From positions 528,266-592,265 of the forward strand of contig NZ_SODP01000004.1 of NCBI RefSeq assembly GCF_004365355.1: a DNA stretch of 64,000 nucleotides. Reading direction: 5' to 3'. This DNA comes from Kribbella pratensis. Its GTDB lineage: Bacteria; Actinomycetota; Actinomycetes; Propionibacteriales; Kribbellaceae. Below, in pieces: positions 1 through 7,645 of the stretch. The notes beneath the pieces were generated by a model. The model did not search any database. It had not been told where the DNA came from and saw only the letters and a program-made list of their open reading frames with translations. The first letter of the stretch is position 1; every line of letters begins with the position of its first letter. Position numbers and translations under genes: made by a program.

Positions 1-447
1 GCCGAACGTTTCGTACGTGCCCTGCAGGATGCCCTGGGTGCCGATGTAGATCCACGACCCGGCCGTCATCTGGCCGTACATCGTGAGGCCCATCGCCTCG
101 AGCTTGCGGAACTCCTCCCAGGTGGCCCAGTCGCCGACCAGGTTCGAGTTCGCGATCAGCACCCGCGGCGCCCACTCGTGCGTCTGCATCACGCCGACCG
201 GTCGGCCGGACTGCACGAGCATGGTCTCGTCGTCCTTGAGCGTGGTCAGCGTGCGGACCATCGCGTCGAACGAGTTCCAGTCGCGGGCGGCCTTGCCGGA
301 ACCGCCGTACACGACGAGTTCGTCGGGGTGCTCGGCGACCTCTGGGTCGAGGTTGTTCTGCAGCATCCGCAGCGCGGCTTCCTGCTGCCAGCCGCGGGCG
401 GTGAGGGCGGTGCCGCGGGGTGCGCGCACAGGACGGGGTCCGGACAT
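1..447 (-). CDS. hutU: Urocanate hydratase, N-terminal part (runs off left edge)
   Basis: Urocanate hydratase turns urocanate into imidazolonepropionate, the second step of histidine degradation, in the cytosol with tightly bound NAD+. Only the first 149 codons are in the window. Family blocks are clear: GWQQEAALRMLQNNL near the N-terminus, VVYGGSGKAARDW, then GVMQTHEWAPRV and GQMTAGSWIYIGTQG, matching the start of the roughly 550-residue family. ATG at 447 is used because the conserved N-terminus begins directly after it. It lies 16 bases downstream of hutH on the same strand, so the two are almost certainly one transcript. Confidence 0.94.
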   Translation of the reverse strand, partial: MSGPRPVRAPRGTALTARGWQQEAALRMLQNNLDPEVAEHPDELVVYGGSGKAARDWNSFDAMVRTLTTLKDDETMLVQSGRPVGVMQTHEWAPRVLIANSNLVGDWATWEEFRKLEAMGLTMYGQMTAGSWIYIGTQGILQGTYETFG

Positions 448-463
448 GGGTGATCCAGCCTTT

Positions 464-2005
464 CTAGAGGAGCGGGCCGGTGACGGCCTCGATGGCTTCG
501 ATGTAGGTGCCGTTGGCAACGAGTTGGACGGAGTGCTCGAGCTCGGGCGCCAGATGGCGGTCCGTGCCGGGGCCCTCGACGTGCTCGCGCAGTACGGCCT
601 TGGCGGCGGCGGTGGCCGGAGCGGGGGTCAGCGGCGCGCGCAGGTCGAGCGCCCGCGCGGCGGTGAGGATCTCGATCGCCAGCACCCGCTGCAGCCCGTC
701 GACCGACTTGCGCAGCTTGCGGGCGGCGGACCACCCCATCGAGACGTGGTCCTCCTGCATCGCGCTGCTCGGGATCGAGTCGACGCTGGCGGGTACGGCG
801 AGACGCTTGAGCTCGGACACGATCGCGGCCTGGGTGTACTGCGCGATCATGTGCCCGCTGTCCACACCGGGGTCGTCGGCGAGGAACGCGTTCAGCCCGT
901 GATTGCGCGCCACGTCGAGGAAACGGTCGGTACGCCGTTCGCTGATCGACGCAAGGTCCGCGACCGCGATGGCGAGGAAGTCGAGCACGTACCCGACCGG
1001 GGCGCCGTGGAAGTTGCCGTTGGACTCGACCCGGCCGTCTTTCAGTACGACGGGGTTGTCGATCGCGGCGGCGAGCTCGCGGTCGGCGACCGATGCCGCG
1101 TGCGCTGCCGTGTCACGAGCGGCGCCGTGGACCTGCGGGGAGCACCTGAGCGAGTACGCGTCCTGGACTCGGTTGCAGTCCGGACCACGGTGGCTCGCGA
1201 CGATAGCGCTGTCCTTGAGGATCGCGCGGAGGTTGGCAGCAGCTGCAGCCTGGCCGGGGTGCGGGCGCAGGGCCTGCACGTCCTCGGCGAACACGCGGTC
1301 GGTGCCGAGCTGGGCCTCGACGCTCATGGCGGCGGCGAGGTCGGCGGTCTTGAAGAGCCGGTCGAGGTCGGCGAGCGCGAGGACCAGCATGCCGAGCATG
1401 CCGTCGGTCCCGTTGATCAGCGCCAGGCCTTCCTTCTCGGCGAGCACGATCGGCGTGAGGCCATTCCGCCGCAGGGCTTCGCCGGCCTCGAGAAGGTTGC
1501 CCGCGGCATCGCGGACCTTGCCTTCGCCCAGGATCGCGAGTGCGACATGCGACAGCGGTGCGAGATCGCCGGAGCAGCCGAGGCTGCCGTACTCGTGCAC
1601 GACCGGAGTCAGGTGCGCGTTGAGCAGACCGGCGTACGCCTGGGCGGTCTCGACCTTCACGCCCGTCCGGCCTGTTGCGAGGGTGGAGAGCCGCAGCAGG
1701 GCAAGCGCCCGTACGACTTCGGTCTCCACCTCGGGGCCTGAGCCGGCCGCGTGCGAACGGATCAGGCTGCGCTGCAACTGCGCCCGCAACTCCGGCGCGA
1801 TGTGCCGCGTCGCGAGTGCGCCGAACCCGGTCGAGACGCCGTAATGCGGGGTGTCCGCATGGGCCAGCGCCTCGATCGCGGCGCGTGACTTCGCGATCTC
1901 CTCCAGGGCCTGGTCGTCGATCTGTACTTGCGCGCCGTACCGTGCGACCGCGACCACCTCGGCCGGGGTCAGCGGACCGATACCGACAATCACCGTGTCT
2001 TCCAC
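464..2005 (-). CDS. hutH: Histidine ammonia-lyase
   Basis: HutH removes ammonia from L-histidine to give urocanate, the entry step of histidine catabolism (cytosolic homotetramer). The 513-residue length is normal. Catalytic landmarks are present: YGVSTGFG (Tyr), SLIRSHAAG (His), LINGT (Asn), QDAYSLR (Tyr and Arg) and SSAMQEDHVS (Glu). The tripeptide that cyclises to the MIO prosthetic group reads Cys-Ser-Gly in GSLGCSGDLAPLSH rather than Ala-Ser-Gly, as known for Streptomyces HutH, so it should be active. It is the first gene of hutHU and is divergent from a GNAT gene; a 16-bp palindrome lies at 2061-2076 in the shared promoter region. An IclR regulator is nearby at 3221. Confidence 0.97.
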   Translation of the reverse strand: MEDTVIVGIGPLTPAEVVAVARYGAQVQIDDQALEEIAKSRAAIEALAHADTPHYGVSTGFGALATRHIAPELRAQLQRSLIRSHAAGSGPEVETEVVRALALLRLSTLATGRTGVKVETAQAYAGLLNAHLTPVVHEYGSLGCSGDLAPLSHVALAILGEGKVRDAAGNLLEAGEALRRNGLTPIVLAEKEGLALINGTDGMLGMLVLALADLDRLFKTADLAAAMSVEAQLGTDRVFAEDVQALRPHPGQAAAAANLRAILKDSAIVASHRGPDCNRVQDAYSLRCSPQVHGAARDTAAHAASVADRELAAAIDNPVVLKDGRVESNGNFHGAPVGYVLDFLAIAVADLASISERRTDRFLDVARNHGLNAFLADDPGVDSGHMIAQYTQAAIVSELKRLAVPASVDSIPSSAMQEDHVSMGWSAARKLRKSVDGLQRVLAIEILTAARALDLRAPLTPAPATAAAKAVLREHVEGPGTDRHLAPELEHSVQLVANGTYIEAIEAVTGPLL

Positions 2006-2060
2006 CCGATCATTGGACCGCGCCCGGATGCTCCTCGACAGGAGCGGCAGACCAGTTTCT

Positions 2061-2076
2061 GTCTCGGATCTGAGAC
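2061..2076. promoter_or_regulatory. Candidate operator (palindrome) upstream of hutH
   Basis: The 16-mer GTCTCGGATCTGAGAC sits between divergent hutH (start 2005) and the GNAT gene (start 2113). The same 16-mer with two central differences occurs, on the opposite strand, at 5571-5588 in front of the second lyase homologue. Two copies at equivalent places in front of paralogues suggest one regulator, most simply the IclR protein encoded between them. Confidence 0.6.
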
Positions 2077-2112
2077 GTCAGGTGTGGACCCGCGAACACA
2101 TAGAGTCAAGCC

Positions 2113-3009
2113 ATGGTGTTCGAGATCCGGCCGGCGCGGCCGGCGGACGCGGTCGGCGTCGCCCAGGTCTGGGCTGCCGTGATGCCGCAGCTGGTGAAGT
2201 CGGCGCGGGCCATCGAGGCCGAACTGCGAGGCGGCCGGAGCCGCGTGATCCTGCTCGCCGTGGACGGTCCGGACGTGGTCGGGTACTCGAACCTCTATCT
2301 CCCCGAGGCAGACCTGGCCGGCGCGCGGGTGCGGATCACCGTCCAGGTACCACCGTCGCAGCGCAAGCGCGGGATCGGCAGCGCATTGCTGACCGCGATC
2401 TCCGCGGAGGCACTCACCGCCGGGGCCGGCCGGTTATTGGTCGCAGTGGCGGACGACGACGAGTCCAAGGCGTTCGCGGAGAACCGCGGGTTCGTGCTGG
2501 GGCGGCGGATGAGCCATGCCGCTGCCGACCTGCGCGAGGTGCGCGAGCCGGTTGCGCCGCCGGCCGGCCTACGTCTGACCACCTACGAACACCTCGAGCC
2601 GCGGCAGCTGTTCGACGCCGAGATCCAGGTCCGGGACGACGACCCGAGTGGGTTCTCCAGCGGGCCGGCGTACGACGAATGGGTGAAGGTGTCGTGGAAC
2701 AACCCGGACACCCGGCGGGACCTGAGCTTCGCGGTGCTCGACGGTGACCGGGTGCTGTCGTTCGTCACCACGACTGCTGATCCGGACCGCGGGGTGATCT
2801 GGTCGAACCTGACCGGCACGATCCCTTCGGATCGCGGGCGCGGACTGGCGAAGGTGGTGAAGTCACACGCGCTGGCCGCGGCCCGGGACGCCGGGTTCGT
2901 GACGGCCTCGACCGGTAACGACGCCGGCAATGCGCCGATGCTGGCGGTGAACCGGTGGCTCGGCTACCGGGCGACGACCGGTGCGTGGACTGCGGAGAAA
3001 GCCCTGTGA
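2113..3009 (+). CDS. Tandem GNAT-domain N-acetyltransferase
   Basis: This 298-residue protein carries two GNAT folds. The first half has the acetyl-CoA binding loop PPSQRKRGIGSALL (about residues 79-92). The second has PSDRGRGLAKVVKSHAL followed by the typical GNAPMLAVNRWLGY ending (about 276-289). Two-domain GNATs of this size are common in actinomycetes; the substrate cannot be told from sequence. Codon 108 is TTA, rare in this GC-rich DNA. It is divergent from hutH and its last codon overlaps the small membrane-protein gene that follows. A role linked to histidine use is possible only by context. Confidence 0.85.
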   Translation: MVFEIRPARPADAVGVAQVWAAVMPQLVKSARAIEAELRGGRSRVILLAVDGPDVVGYSNLYLPEADLAGARVRITVQVPPSQRKRGIGSALLTAISAEALTAGAGRLLVAVADDDESKAFAENRGFVLGRRMSHAAADLREVREPVAPPAGLRLTTYEHLEPRQLFDAEIQVRDDDPSGFSSGPAYDEWVKVSWNNPDTRRDLSFAVLDGDRVLSFVTTTADPDRGVIWSNLTGTIPSDRGRGLAKVVKSHALAAARDAGFVTASTGNDAGNAPMLAVNRWLGYRATTGAWTAEKAL

Positions 3010-3197
3010 AGCGACTGGTCATCTCTTTGCTGTTCTTCCTGGTTGTGTCGCTCGCGGTCGGATTGCTGCTCTCGGGCTCGGAGTTCCTGGACTGGGGTCT
3101 GGCCGGCGGGCTGTTCGCGATCGCGGTCGCGGGTGAGGGGCTGCGGTTCTGGTTGGGACGCAGCCGCGCGAAGAAACGCGAATCGTCAGGGATCTAG
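3006..3197 (+). CDS. Small membrane protein, unknown function
   Basis: A 63-residue protein with two hydrophobic segments (about 4-21 and 28-43) and a basic C-terminal tail (SRAKKRE), as expected for a small inner-membrane protein with a positive cytosolic end. The GTG at 3006 is preferred to an upstream in-frame ATG because it overlaps the GNAT stop codon by four bases (GTGA), typical of translational coupling in this window. I do not recognise a family. Confidence 0.6.
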   Translation: MKRLVISLLFFLVVSLAVGLLLSGSEFLDWGLAGGLFAIAVAGEGLRFWLGRSRAKKRESSGI

Positions 3198-3220
3198 TCC
3201 GGCCGGGTTACGCTGCCGTT

Positions 3221-3979
3221 GTGAGCGGCAACGTTCCCGCCTCGACCCGCACGCTGCGGGTGCTGACGTTCCTGGCCACCCAGCCCGGTCCGGTACCGAT
3301 GGAGCGCATCGCCTCCGCGGTCGGCCTGCCGCGCTCGTCGACGTACCACTTGCTGCGGGCAATGATCGACGAGGGGTTCGTCGTCCATCTGCCCGAGGAG
3401 AAGCGATACGGGCTCGGGGTTGCTGCGTTCGAGATCGGGTCGGCCTACCTGCGGCACGATCCGTTGGAGCGGTTGGCGCGGCCGTTGCTGGTGCAGCTGG
3501 TGCACGAGGTGGGGCAGACGGCGCATCTCGGCGTACTGCACGGTCGGGAGCTCGTGTACCTGCTCAAAGAACAGCCGCCGCGGCCGGTCACGCTGGTGAC
3601 CGATGTCGGGGTGCGGCTACCCGCCACCCTCACGGCATCCGGGCGCGCGCTGCTCGCCGAGCTGCCGCCGGCTCAAGTTCGTGCGCTCTTCCCAACGCCT
3701 GAATCCTTCGTCCGCCGCACCGACCTCGGCCCGCAGACCCTCACCCAACTCCGGCGCCTACTGGCCGACGAGAAACGTCAGGGCTACGCGGTCGAAGACT
3801 CCTTCATCACCCCGGGCATGGCCTCGGTCGCCAGCGCCGCCGTGGACCACGCGGGCCACCCAGCTGCCGCCATCAGCGTCACCTTCCGCACAGACGCCAT
3901 CCCACCACCGGACCGCCCGCAGCTCGCCCACCGCATCCGCCAAGCCGCGGCCGCCCTCTCCCGCCGCCTCCACGGGTAA
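3221..3979 (+). CDS. IclR-family transcriptional regulator
   Basis: A 252-residue one-component regulator: N-terminal winged helix (about 8-65, with VPMERIASAVGLPRSSTYHL as recognition region) and an IclR effector domain (about 75-250) containing GRELVYLLKEQP and GYAVEDSFITPGMASVA. The GTG at 3221 starts just before the conserved LRVLTFLA helix. It lies between two ammonia-lyase homologues whose promoters carry the same palindrome. IclR-type HutR regulators of histidine use are known in Corynebacterium, so a HutR role is likely, although the palindrome here differs from the published corynebacterial motif. Confidence 0.88.
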   Translation: MSGNVPASTRTLRVLTFLATQPGPVPMERIASAVGLPRSSTYHLLRAMIDEGFVVHLPEEKRYGLGVAAFEIGSAYLRHDPLERLARPLLVQLVHEVGQTAHLGVLHGRELVYLLKEQPPRPVTLVTDVGVRLPATLTASGRALLAELPPAQVRALFPTPESFVRRTDLGPQTLTQLRRLLADEKRQGYAVEDSFITPGMASVASAAVDHAGHPAAAISVTFRTDAIPPPDRPQLAHRIRQAAAALSRRLHG

Positions 3980-3999
3980 CCCCTGCACCCAGCTCTAAC

Positions 4000-4081
4000 G
4001 ACAGGAGGTGGTGGCACAAATCGGCCTTCGACCGGGGTAGGCGAGCGTGGCTGTGGCGGACCGAGGGCCATACCTCCTGTC
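4000..4081. other. Long inverted repeat between convergent genes, structured element or terminator
   Basis: Arms GACAGGAGGT (4000-4009) and ACCTCCTGTC (4072-4081) pair perfectly. After a bulged G, GTGGC can pair with GCCAT, giving a 15-bp stem around about 45 bases that hold further short pairings (for example TCGG with CCGA). It fills the gap between the IclR stop (3979) and the convergent lyase stop (4095). A two-way terminator is the plain reading, but the large closed loop and the lack of a U tract are atypical. Confidence 0.45.
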
Positions 4082-4094
4082 CTTAGCGGGCCCA

Positions 4095-5522
4095 TCAGCC
4101 CGACTCGGCTGGGTGTTCGACCTGGCGGTCGCCCCATTGGGTGAGGAGGCCGCGGGCTATTTCGAGGTCCTCGCGGAGGGAGCGGTCGGCGAGGCTGGCC
4201 GGTAGGGCGGCCAGGGCGTCTGCCAGCCAGGGGCCGACGGCTGCCGGTGCCAGGTCGTCGGGGGTCAGGCCGGCGAGGCGGATTGCGCGTACGGCGGTGA
4301 CCAGTTCGCTGGCAAGGACCTCGCGCAGGGCATCCAGCAACTGAGCGGTTAGTACTGCGGCCTGTGGTGCGAAGCTCGCGTGGAGCTCGGCGCCCCGCGA
4401 CAACGTCGCCGTGCCCAGCGTCGCGGGCTGGGCGGCTGAGCGGACCGCGGCGAGCGCGTCGTGGGCGACGTACTCGATCATCATCACGCCCGAGCTCGCC
4501 GCCGCTCCGCTGGCCAGGAAACGGCTGAGGCCGGTGTAGTCCGGATCGACCAGGTTCGCGACGCGGGTGGTCGAGAGGGTCGCGACGCTGTGCAGGCTCA
4601 GCCGGAGCGAGTCGAGGGCGAGCGCGATCGGCATCGCGTGCCAGTTGCCGTTGTGCAGCACGGTGTCGCCCGCCACCAGTGGGTTCTCCGCGGCCGCGTT
4701 GATATCGATCCGCACGCTATTGCCCAAGGCATCGGAATGATCGACGGCCGGTCCAAGCACCTGCGCGAAAGCCCTTAATCCGAACGGATCCTGGACGCGG
4801 GCAGGCGCGAGTGGGAGACCGTCGAGCAGCCCGCGCATCCGCCGCGCGACCCGCACCTGTCCCGGCTGCGGACGAGCCTCGTGCACGCGTACGTCGTACA
4901 CCTCGGCGTTGCCGCGCAGCGCGACGTGCGAGAGCGCGCCGACCAGCGGTACGACGTTGATGAGCGTGCCGGCCTCGACGTACGCGAGGCAGCACTCGGC
5001 GAGCGTGAGCGCATTGCTGGACAACAGCGGTAGGGCGCTGGTCCCGTCGACGACATCGCCGAGCGCGAGCCCGAGCTCCGCCAGCGGACCGAGGTCGCCG
5101 GTACCGATCGCACCACCGCGATGCAGGTCGGGCAGATCGTCGTCGTTGAGCAGACCAACGATCGCGTCGGCCACCGCCGGGTCGAGCCCGGACCCGCCCG
5201 CGGCGAGCTGGTTGACCCGGATCAGCAGCCCGAGCCGGACGACATCCTTCGGGTACGACGTCGTACCGGTCGTGCTGTGCGACCCGAGCAGGCGTGCTCC
5301 GTGCTCCGGGTCGGACGTGAGCACGTCGCGGTTGGCGCCGACGCCGGTCGTCCGCCCGTACACCGGCCGGCGGCCCGCGACCTCGGCCACCACCGCGGCC
5401 GACGCCTCCATCCGCTTCCGCGCGACCTCGCTCAGCCGAACCGCCGTACGCCGCTGCCCGAGCGCCACCGCCTCCAACGGGCTCAACCCGGCACCCGTCA
5501 GCTCAACCGGCTCCATCCCCAC
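4095..5522 (-). CDS. Aromatic amino acid ammonia-lyase homologue with altered active site
   Basis: A 475-residue member of the HutH/PAL fold: YGRTTGVGANRD (catalytic Tyr loop), LLGSHSTTG (His), LHNGNWHAMP and QDPFGLR align with HutH. Key positions differ. The MIO tripeptide region reads AIGTGDLGPL, giving Gly-Thr-Gly instead of Ala/Cys-Ser-Gly. The QDxYSLR tyrosine is Phe. The Asn of LINGT appears as Ser in LLSSNALT. The QEDHVS glutamate region reads QAAVLT. It may act on another substrate, act without a normal MIO, or be catalytically dead. It shares an upstream palindrome (5571-5588) with hutH and is divergent from a SnoaL-like gene. Confidence 0.85.
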   Translation of the reverse strand: MGMEPVELTGAGLSPLEAVALGQRRTAVRLSEVARKRMEASAAVVAEVAGRRPVYGRTTGVGANRDVLTSDPEHGARLLGSHSTTGTTSYPKDVVRLGLLIRVNQLAAGGSGLDPAVADAIVGLLNDDDLPDLHRGGAIGTGDLGPLAELGLALGDVVDGTSALPLLSSNALTLAECCLAYVEAGTLINVVPLVGALSHVALRGNAEVYDVRVHEARPQPGQVRVARRMRGLLDGLPLAPARVQDPFGLRAFAQVLGPAVDHSDALGNSVRIDINAAAENPLVAGDTVLHNGNWHAMPIALALDSLRLSLHSVATLSTTRVANLVDPDYTGLSRFLASGAAASSGVMMIEYVAHDALAAVRSAAQPATLGTATLSRGAELHASFAPQAAVLTAQLLDALREVLASELVTAVRAIRLAGLTPDDLAPAAVGPWLADALAALPASLADRSLREDLEIARGLLTQWGDRQVEHPAESG

Positions 5523-5570
5523 AGTGTGGAACCGCGCTGCCCGGTCGGGTAAGCGCCGCGCCCACCTAAA

Positions 5571-5588
5571 CGTCTCGAATCCGAGACG
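5571..5588. promoter_or_regulatory. Candidate operator, second copy of the hutH palindrome
   Basis: The sequence CGTCTCGAATCCGAGACG is a near-perfect palindrome located 49-66 bases upstream of the lyase homologue (start 5522) and just before the divergent SnoaL-like gene (start 5603). Read on the minus strand, its 16-base core differs from the element at 2061-2076 at only two central positions. Confidence 0.6.
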
Positions 5589-5602
5589 GGCAGACTCGAC
5601 GC

Positions 5603-5974
5603 ATGACAGTCGAGGACGAAGTACGCGCGGAGGCGGCCGAGGCGGACGCGGTGCTGATCGGCAACGACGCCGAACTGATCGCGAACTGCTGGACCGACGA
5701 CTGGGTCGCCGTCGATGCCACCGGAGTCACGTCGAAGGCCGACATCATCGGCTGGATCGCGTCCGGCCGGCTGCAGCATCACAGCATGAGGACCGTCGGG
5801 GGTGAGCGGATCGCTCGGGTGGGCGACACGGTCGTCCTCACCGCCCGGAAGGCGAGTACCGGCACCTGGGACGCGACGCCGTACGAGATCGAGGAGTGGA
5901 TCAGCCAGGTCTACGTCCGCTCGGACGGCCGCTGGCTGCAGGCGTTCTGCCACAAGGCGACGGTTGCCGCCTGA
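5603..5974 (+). CDS. SnoaL-like / DUF4440 (NTF2-fold) protein
   Basis: A 123-residue cytosolic protein of the NTF2-like superfamily: an N-terminal helix pair (EDEVRAEAAEADAVLIGND), then ANCWTDDWVAVDATG, SKADIIGWI, and C-terminal beta strands ending in YVRSDGRWLQAFCHKAT. DUF4440/SnoaL proteins are small cone-shaped domains that bind ligands or catalyse isomerisation and hydration; the substrate is unknown. It is divergent from the lyase homologue and shares its palindromic promoter region, hinting at a joint role. Confidence 0.8.
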   Translation: MTVEDEVRAEAAEADAVLIGNDAELIANCWTDDWVAVDATGVTSKADIIGWIASGRLQHHSMRTVGGERIARVGDTVVLTARKASTGTWDATPYEIEEWISQVYVRSDGRWLQAFCHKATVAA

Positions 5975-5982
5975 ACACGCAA

Positions 5983-6014
5983 ACAGCCCGTCGCCTCGGG
6001 AGGCGACGGGCTGT
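5983..6014. terminator. Bidirectional terminator hairpin
   Basis: A perfect 14-bp stem ACAGCCCGTCGCCT / AGGCGACGGGCTGT closed by CGGG lies between the convergent SnoaL-like gene (stop 5974) and rpmE2 (stop 6029). Its position and strength fit termination in both directions. Confidence 0.85.
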
Positions 6015-6028
6015 GAGAAGACCAGGGG

Positions 6029-6274
6029 TTACTTCTGGCCGTAGCGCTTCTTGAACTTCTCCACGCGGCCCTGGGTGTCCATCACGCGCTGCTGGCCCGT
6101 GTAGAACGGGTGACTCGCGGACGAGATCTCGACGTCGACGACCGGGTAGGTGTTCCCGTCGTGCCAGACGACCGTCTCGTTGCTCTCGCGGGTCGAACCG
6201 GTGAGGAAGCTGAAGTTGCCGGACTTGTCCCGGAAGACGACCCGGCGGTAGTCGGGGTGAATGTCCTTCTTCAT
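6029..6274 (-). CDS. rpmE2: 50S ribosomal protein L31 type B (zinc-free)
   Basis: An 81-residue L31 of the type B class: MKKDIHPDYRRVVFRD at the start, SSASHPFYTGQQRVMDT in the middle, and a basic C-terminus. It lacks the Cys residues that hold zinc in the housekeeping form. In actinomycetes such paralogues are repressed by Zur and replace the zinc-binding protein on the ribosome under zinc starvation. Its ATG overlaps the stop of the upstream CobW-like gene (ATGA), so the two are co-transcribed. It is followed by a strong terminator. Confidence 0.95.
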   Translation of the reverse strand: MKKDIHPDYRRVVFRDKSGNFSFLTGSTRESNETVVWHDGNTYPVVDVEISSASHPFYTGQQRVMDTQGRVEKFKKRYGQK

Positions 6275-7353
6275 GCTGCAGTACTTCCTTCCAGATAAGG
6301 GGCGAACGGGTCGGTCAGGGGGTGGACCGCTTCATCCGCACGGAGGACACAACCGTCGAGGCGGTCGGTTAATTCCCGCAGCTCCAGACCGGGCCCGGTG
6401 ATCGACAGGTACGACGCGCGGTCGCCGTACTCCGGGTGCCACTCGAGGGCGGAGCGGGCCTGGTGTTGCTGCCCGACCGCCGGCCAGCGATCGGCCGGGA
6501 GGTCGGCCAGCCACGGGCCGAGCACGCCGATCGAGATGTTCGTCCCGAAGCTGTCCCAGCTGAGCCGGTTGCGGTGCTGGGTCGCGATCCAGAGCGTGCC
6601 GCGTCCGCGGGCCGACCCGGCGATGAGGTCCTCCAGGGCGTCGTACAGACGCTCCGGATGAAACGGTCGATTGGATTGCCAGACCAGTGTCGGCACCTCG
6701 CCGTCCGCGGGCGCCGCGATCGAACCGGGCTCGACGACGTTCCCAGGAGCATGCAGCCCCACGCCGAGCAGACCGGTCGGCGTGGTCTTGATCAGCAGCC
6801 GTGGATTGATTGCCCGGACCAGCGCAGCCGGACCGTCACCGCTCAGCACCGCCGCATCAGCCGACTCCAGTTGCCGGACGACGACCTCGGCGATCGCACG
6901 GCCGTCCTCGACCGCGGTCGGGATGCCGCGATCACGGATCAGCTCGTCGCCGGTCACATCAGCGAGCACGGTGGTGGCGTCGACGGTGGTGACGACGGCG
7001 TCGATGCGGAAGTCGTCGGCCGTCGCGAGCTCGGTCGCGAGCGCCTGGGTGTCTCCGGCGGCGGGGACGTTGACGATCGCTGCGCCGTACCGCTCGATGG
7101 CCGCGATGCTGGAGAGCAGCTGGACGAGGGAATCGCGCATCGCGCAGGAGACGCACGGGTGGTCCATGGTGATCACCTCGCGGTCGATCACGCCGGCCGC
7201 AGTGCGGGCGGTCCGGACGACGGAGCCGGCGCTCAGGCCGCTCACGTCGTACTCCACCAGGACGCCGGTCGGGCCGGCAGCCGCGAGCAGATTGCTCGCC
7301 ACGGCGCCGCGGAACTCGTCGTCGAGGCCCGTCAGCAAGGTCACCGGCAGCAT
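6271..7353 (-). CDS. CobW/G3E-like protein with degenerate P-loop
   Basis: A 360-residue protein of the CobW (COG0523) type seen with zinc-starvation genes and thought to help metal allocation. The metal-binding motif survives in the form HPCVSCAMRD (usually CxCC), and the C-terminal CobW domain ends with RTLWIATQHRNRLSWDS-like sequence. The expected Walker A (GxxGxGKT) reads LTGLDDEFRGAVASN, so GTP binding may be lost; similar forms occur in Streptomyces zinc clusters. ATG 7353 is chosen over one at 7386 because AGGAGA stands before it. One Leu codon near the C-terminus is TTA. A possible Zur site lies at 7371-7385. Confidence 0.85.
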   Translation of the reverse strand: MLPVTLLTGLDDEFRGAVASNLLAAAGPTGVLVEYDVSGLSAGSVVRTARTAAGVIDREVITMDHPCVSCAMRDSLVQLLSSIAAIERYGAAIVNVPAAGDTQALATELATADDFRIDAVVTTVDATTVLADVTGDELIRDRGIPTAVEDGRAIAEVVVRQLESADAAVLSGDGPAALVRAINPRLLIKTTPTGLLGVGLHAPGNVVEPGSIAAPADGEVPTLVWQSNRPFHPERLYDALEDLIAGSARGRGTLWIATQHRNRLSWDSFGTNISIGVLGPWLADLPADRWPAVGQQHQARSALEWHPEYGDRASYLSITGPGLELRELTDRLDGCVLRADEAVHPLTDPFAPYLEGSTAA

Positions 7354-7370
7354 CGACTCTCCTGTCTTGT

Positions 7371-7385
7371 TGAAAACGATAACCA
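7371..7385. promoter_or_regulatory. Possible Zur box
   Basis: The AT-rich imperfect palindrome TGAAAACGATAACCA stands out in GC-rich sequence between the cobW-like gene (start 7353) and divergent rpmG (start 7478). Its place, length and TGAAAA/TAACCA ends resemble actinomycete Zur sites, which control exactly these genes elsewhere. The match is imperfect, so it is a candidate only. Confidence 0.5.
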
Positions 7386-7477
7386 CTACAAAGTACCCTG
7401 TCGGCCGGAATAGTGGCCACCCGGCCGGCGTTGAGAGCAGTGTGGGTCACCCGCCAGGTGATCCGGGAAAGGACAGC

Positions 7478-7645
7478 ATGGCCAAGCGCAACGACCTCCG
7501 CCCCATCATCAAGCTCCGCAGCACCGCAGGCACCGGCTTCACCTATGTAACGCGGAAGAACCGCCGGAACAATCCCGACCGGCTGATCATCCGCAAGTAC
7601 GACCCGAAGACCCGGGCCCACGTCGACTTCCGCGAAGAGCGGTAA
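7478..7645 (+). CDS. rpmG: 50S ribosomal protein L33 (zinc-free paralogue)
   Basis: A 55-residue L33: MAKRNDLRPIIKLRST, then GFTYVTRKNRRNNPDRL and a C-terminal KYDPKTRAHVDFREER. It contains no cysteine, so it is the C-minus form that needs no zinc. The start has an AAAGGA ribosome site upstream. Its TAA stop is followed at once by the ATG of rpsN. It is divergent from the cobW-like/rpmE2 operon, forming one zinc-response locus. Confidence 0.96.
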   Translation: MAKRNDLRPIIKLRSTAGTGFTYVTRKNRRNNPDRLIIRKYDPKTRAHVDFREER

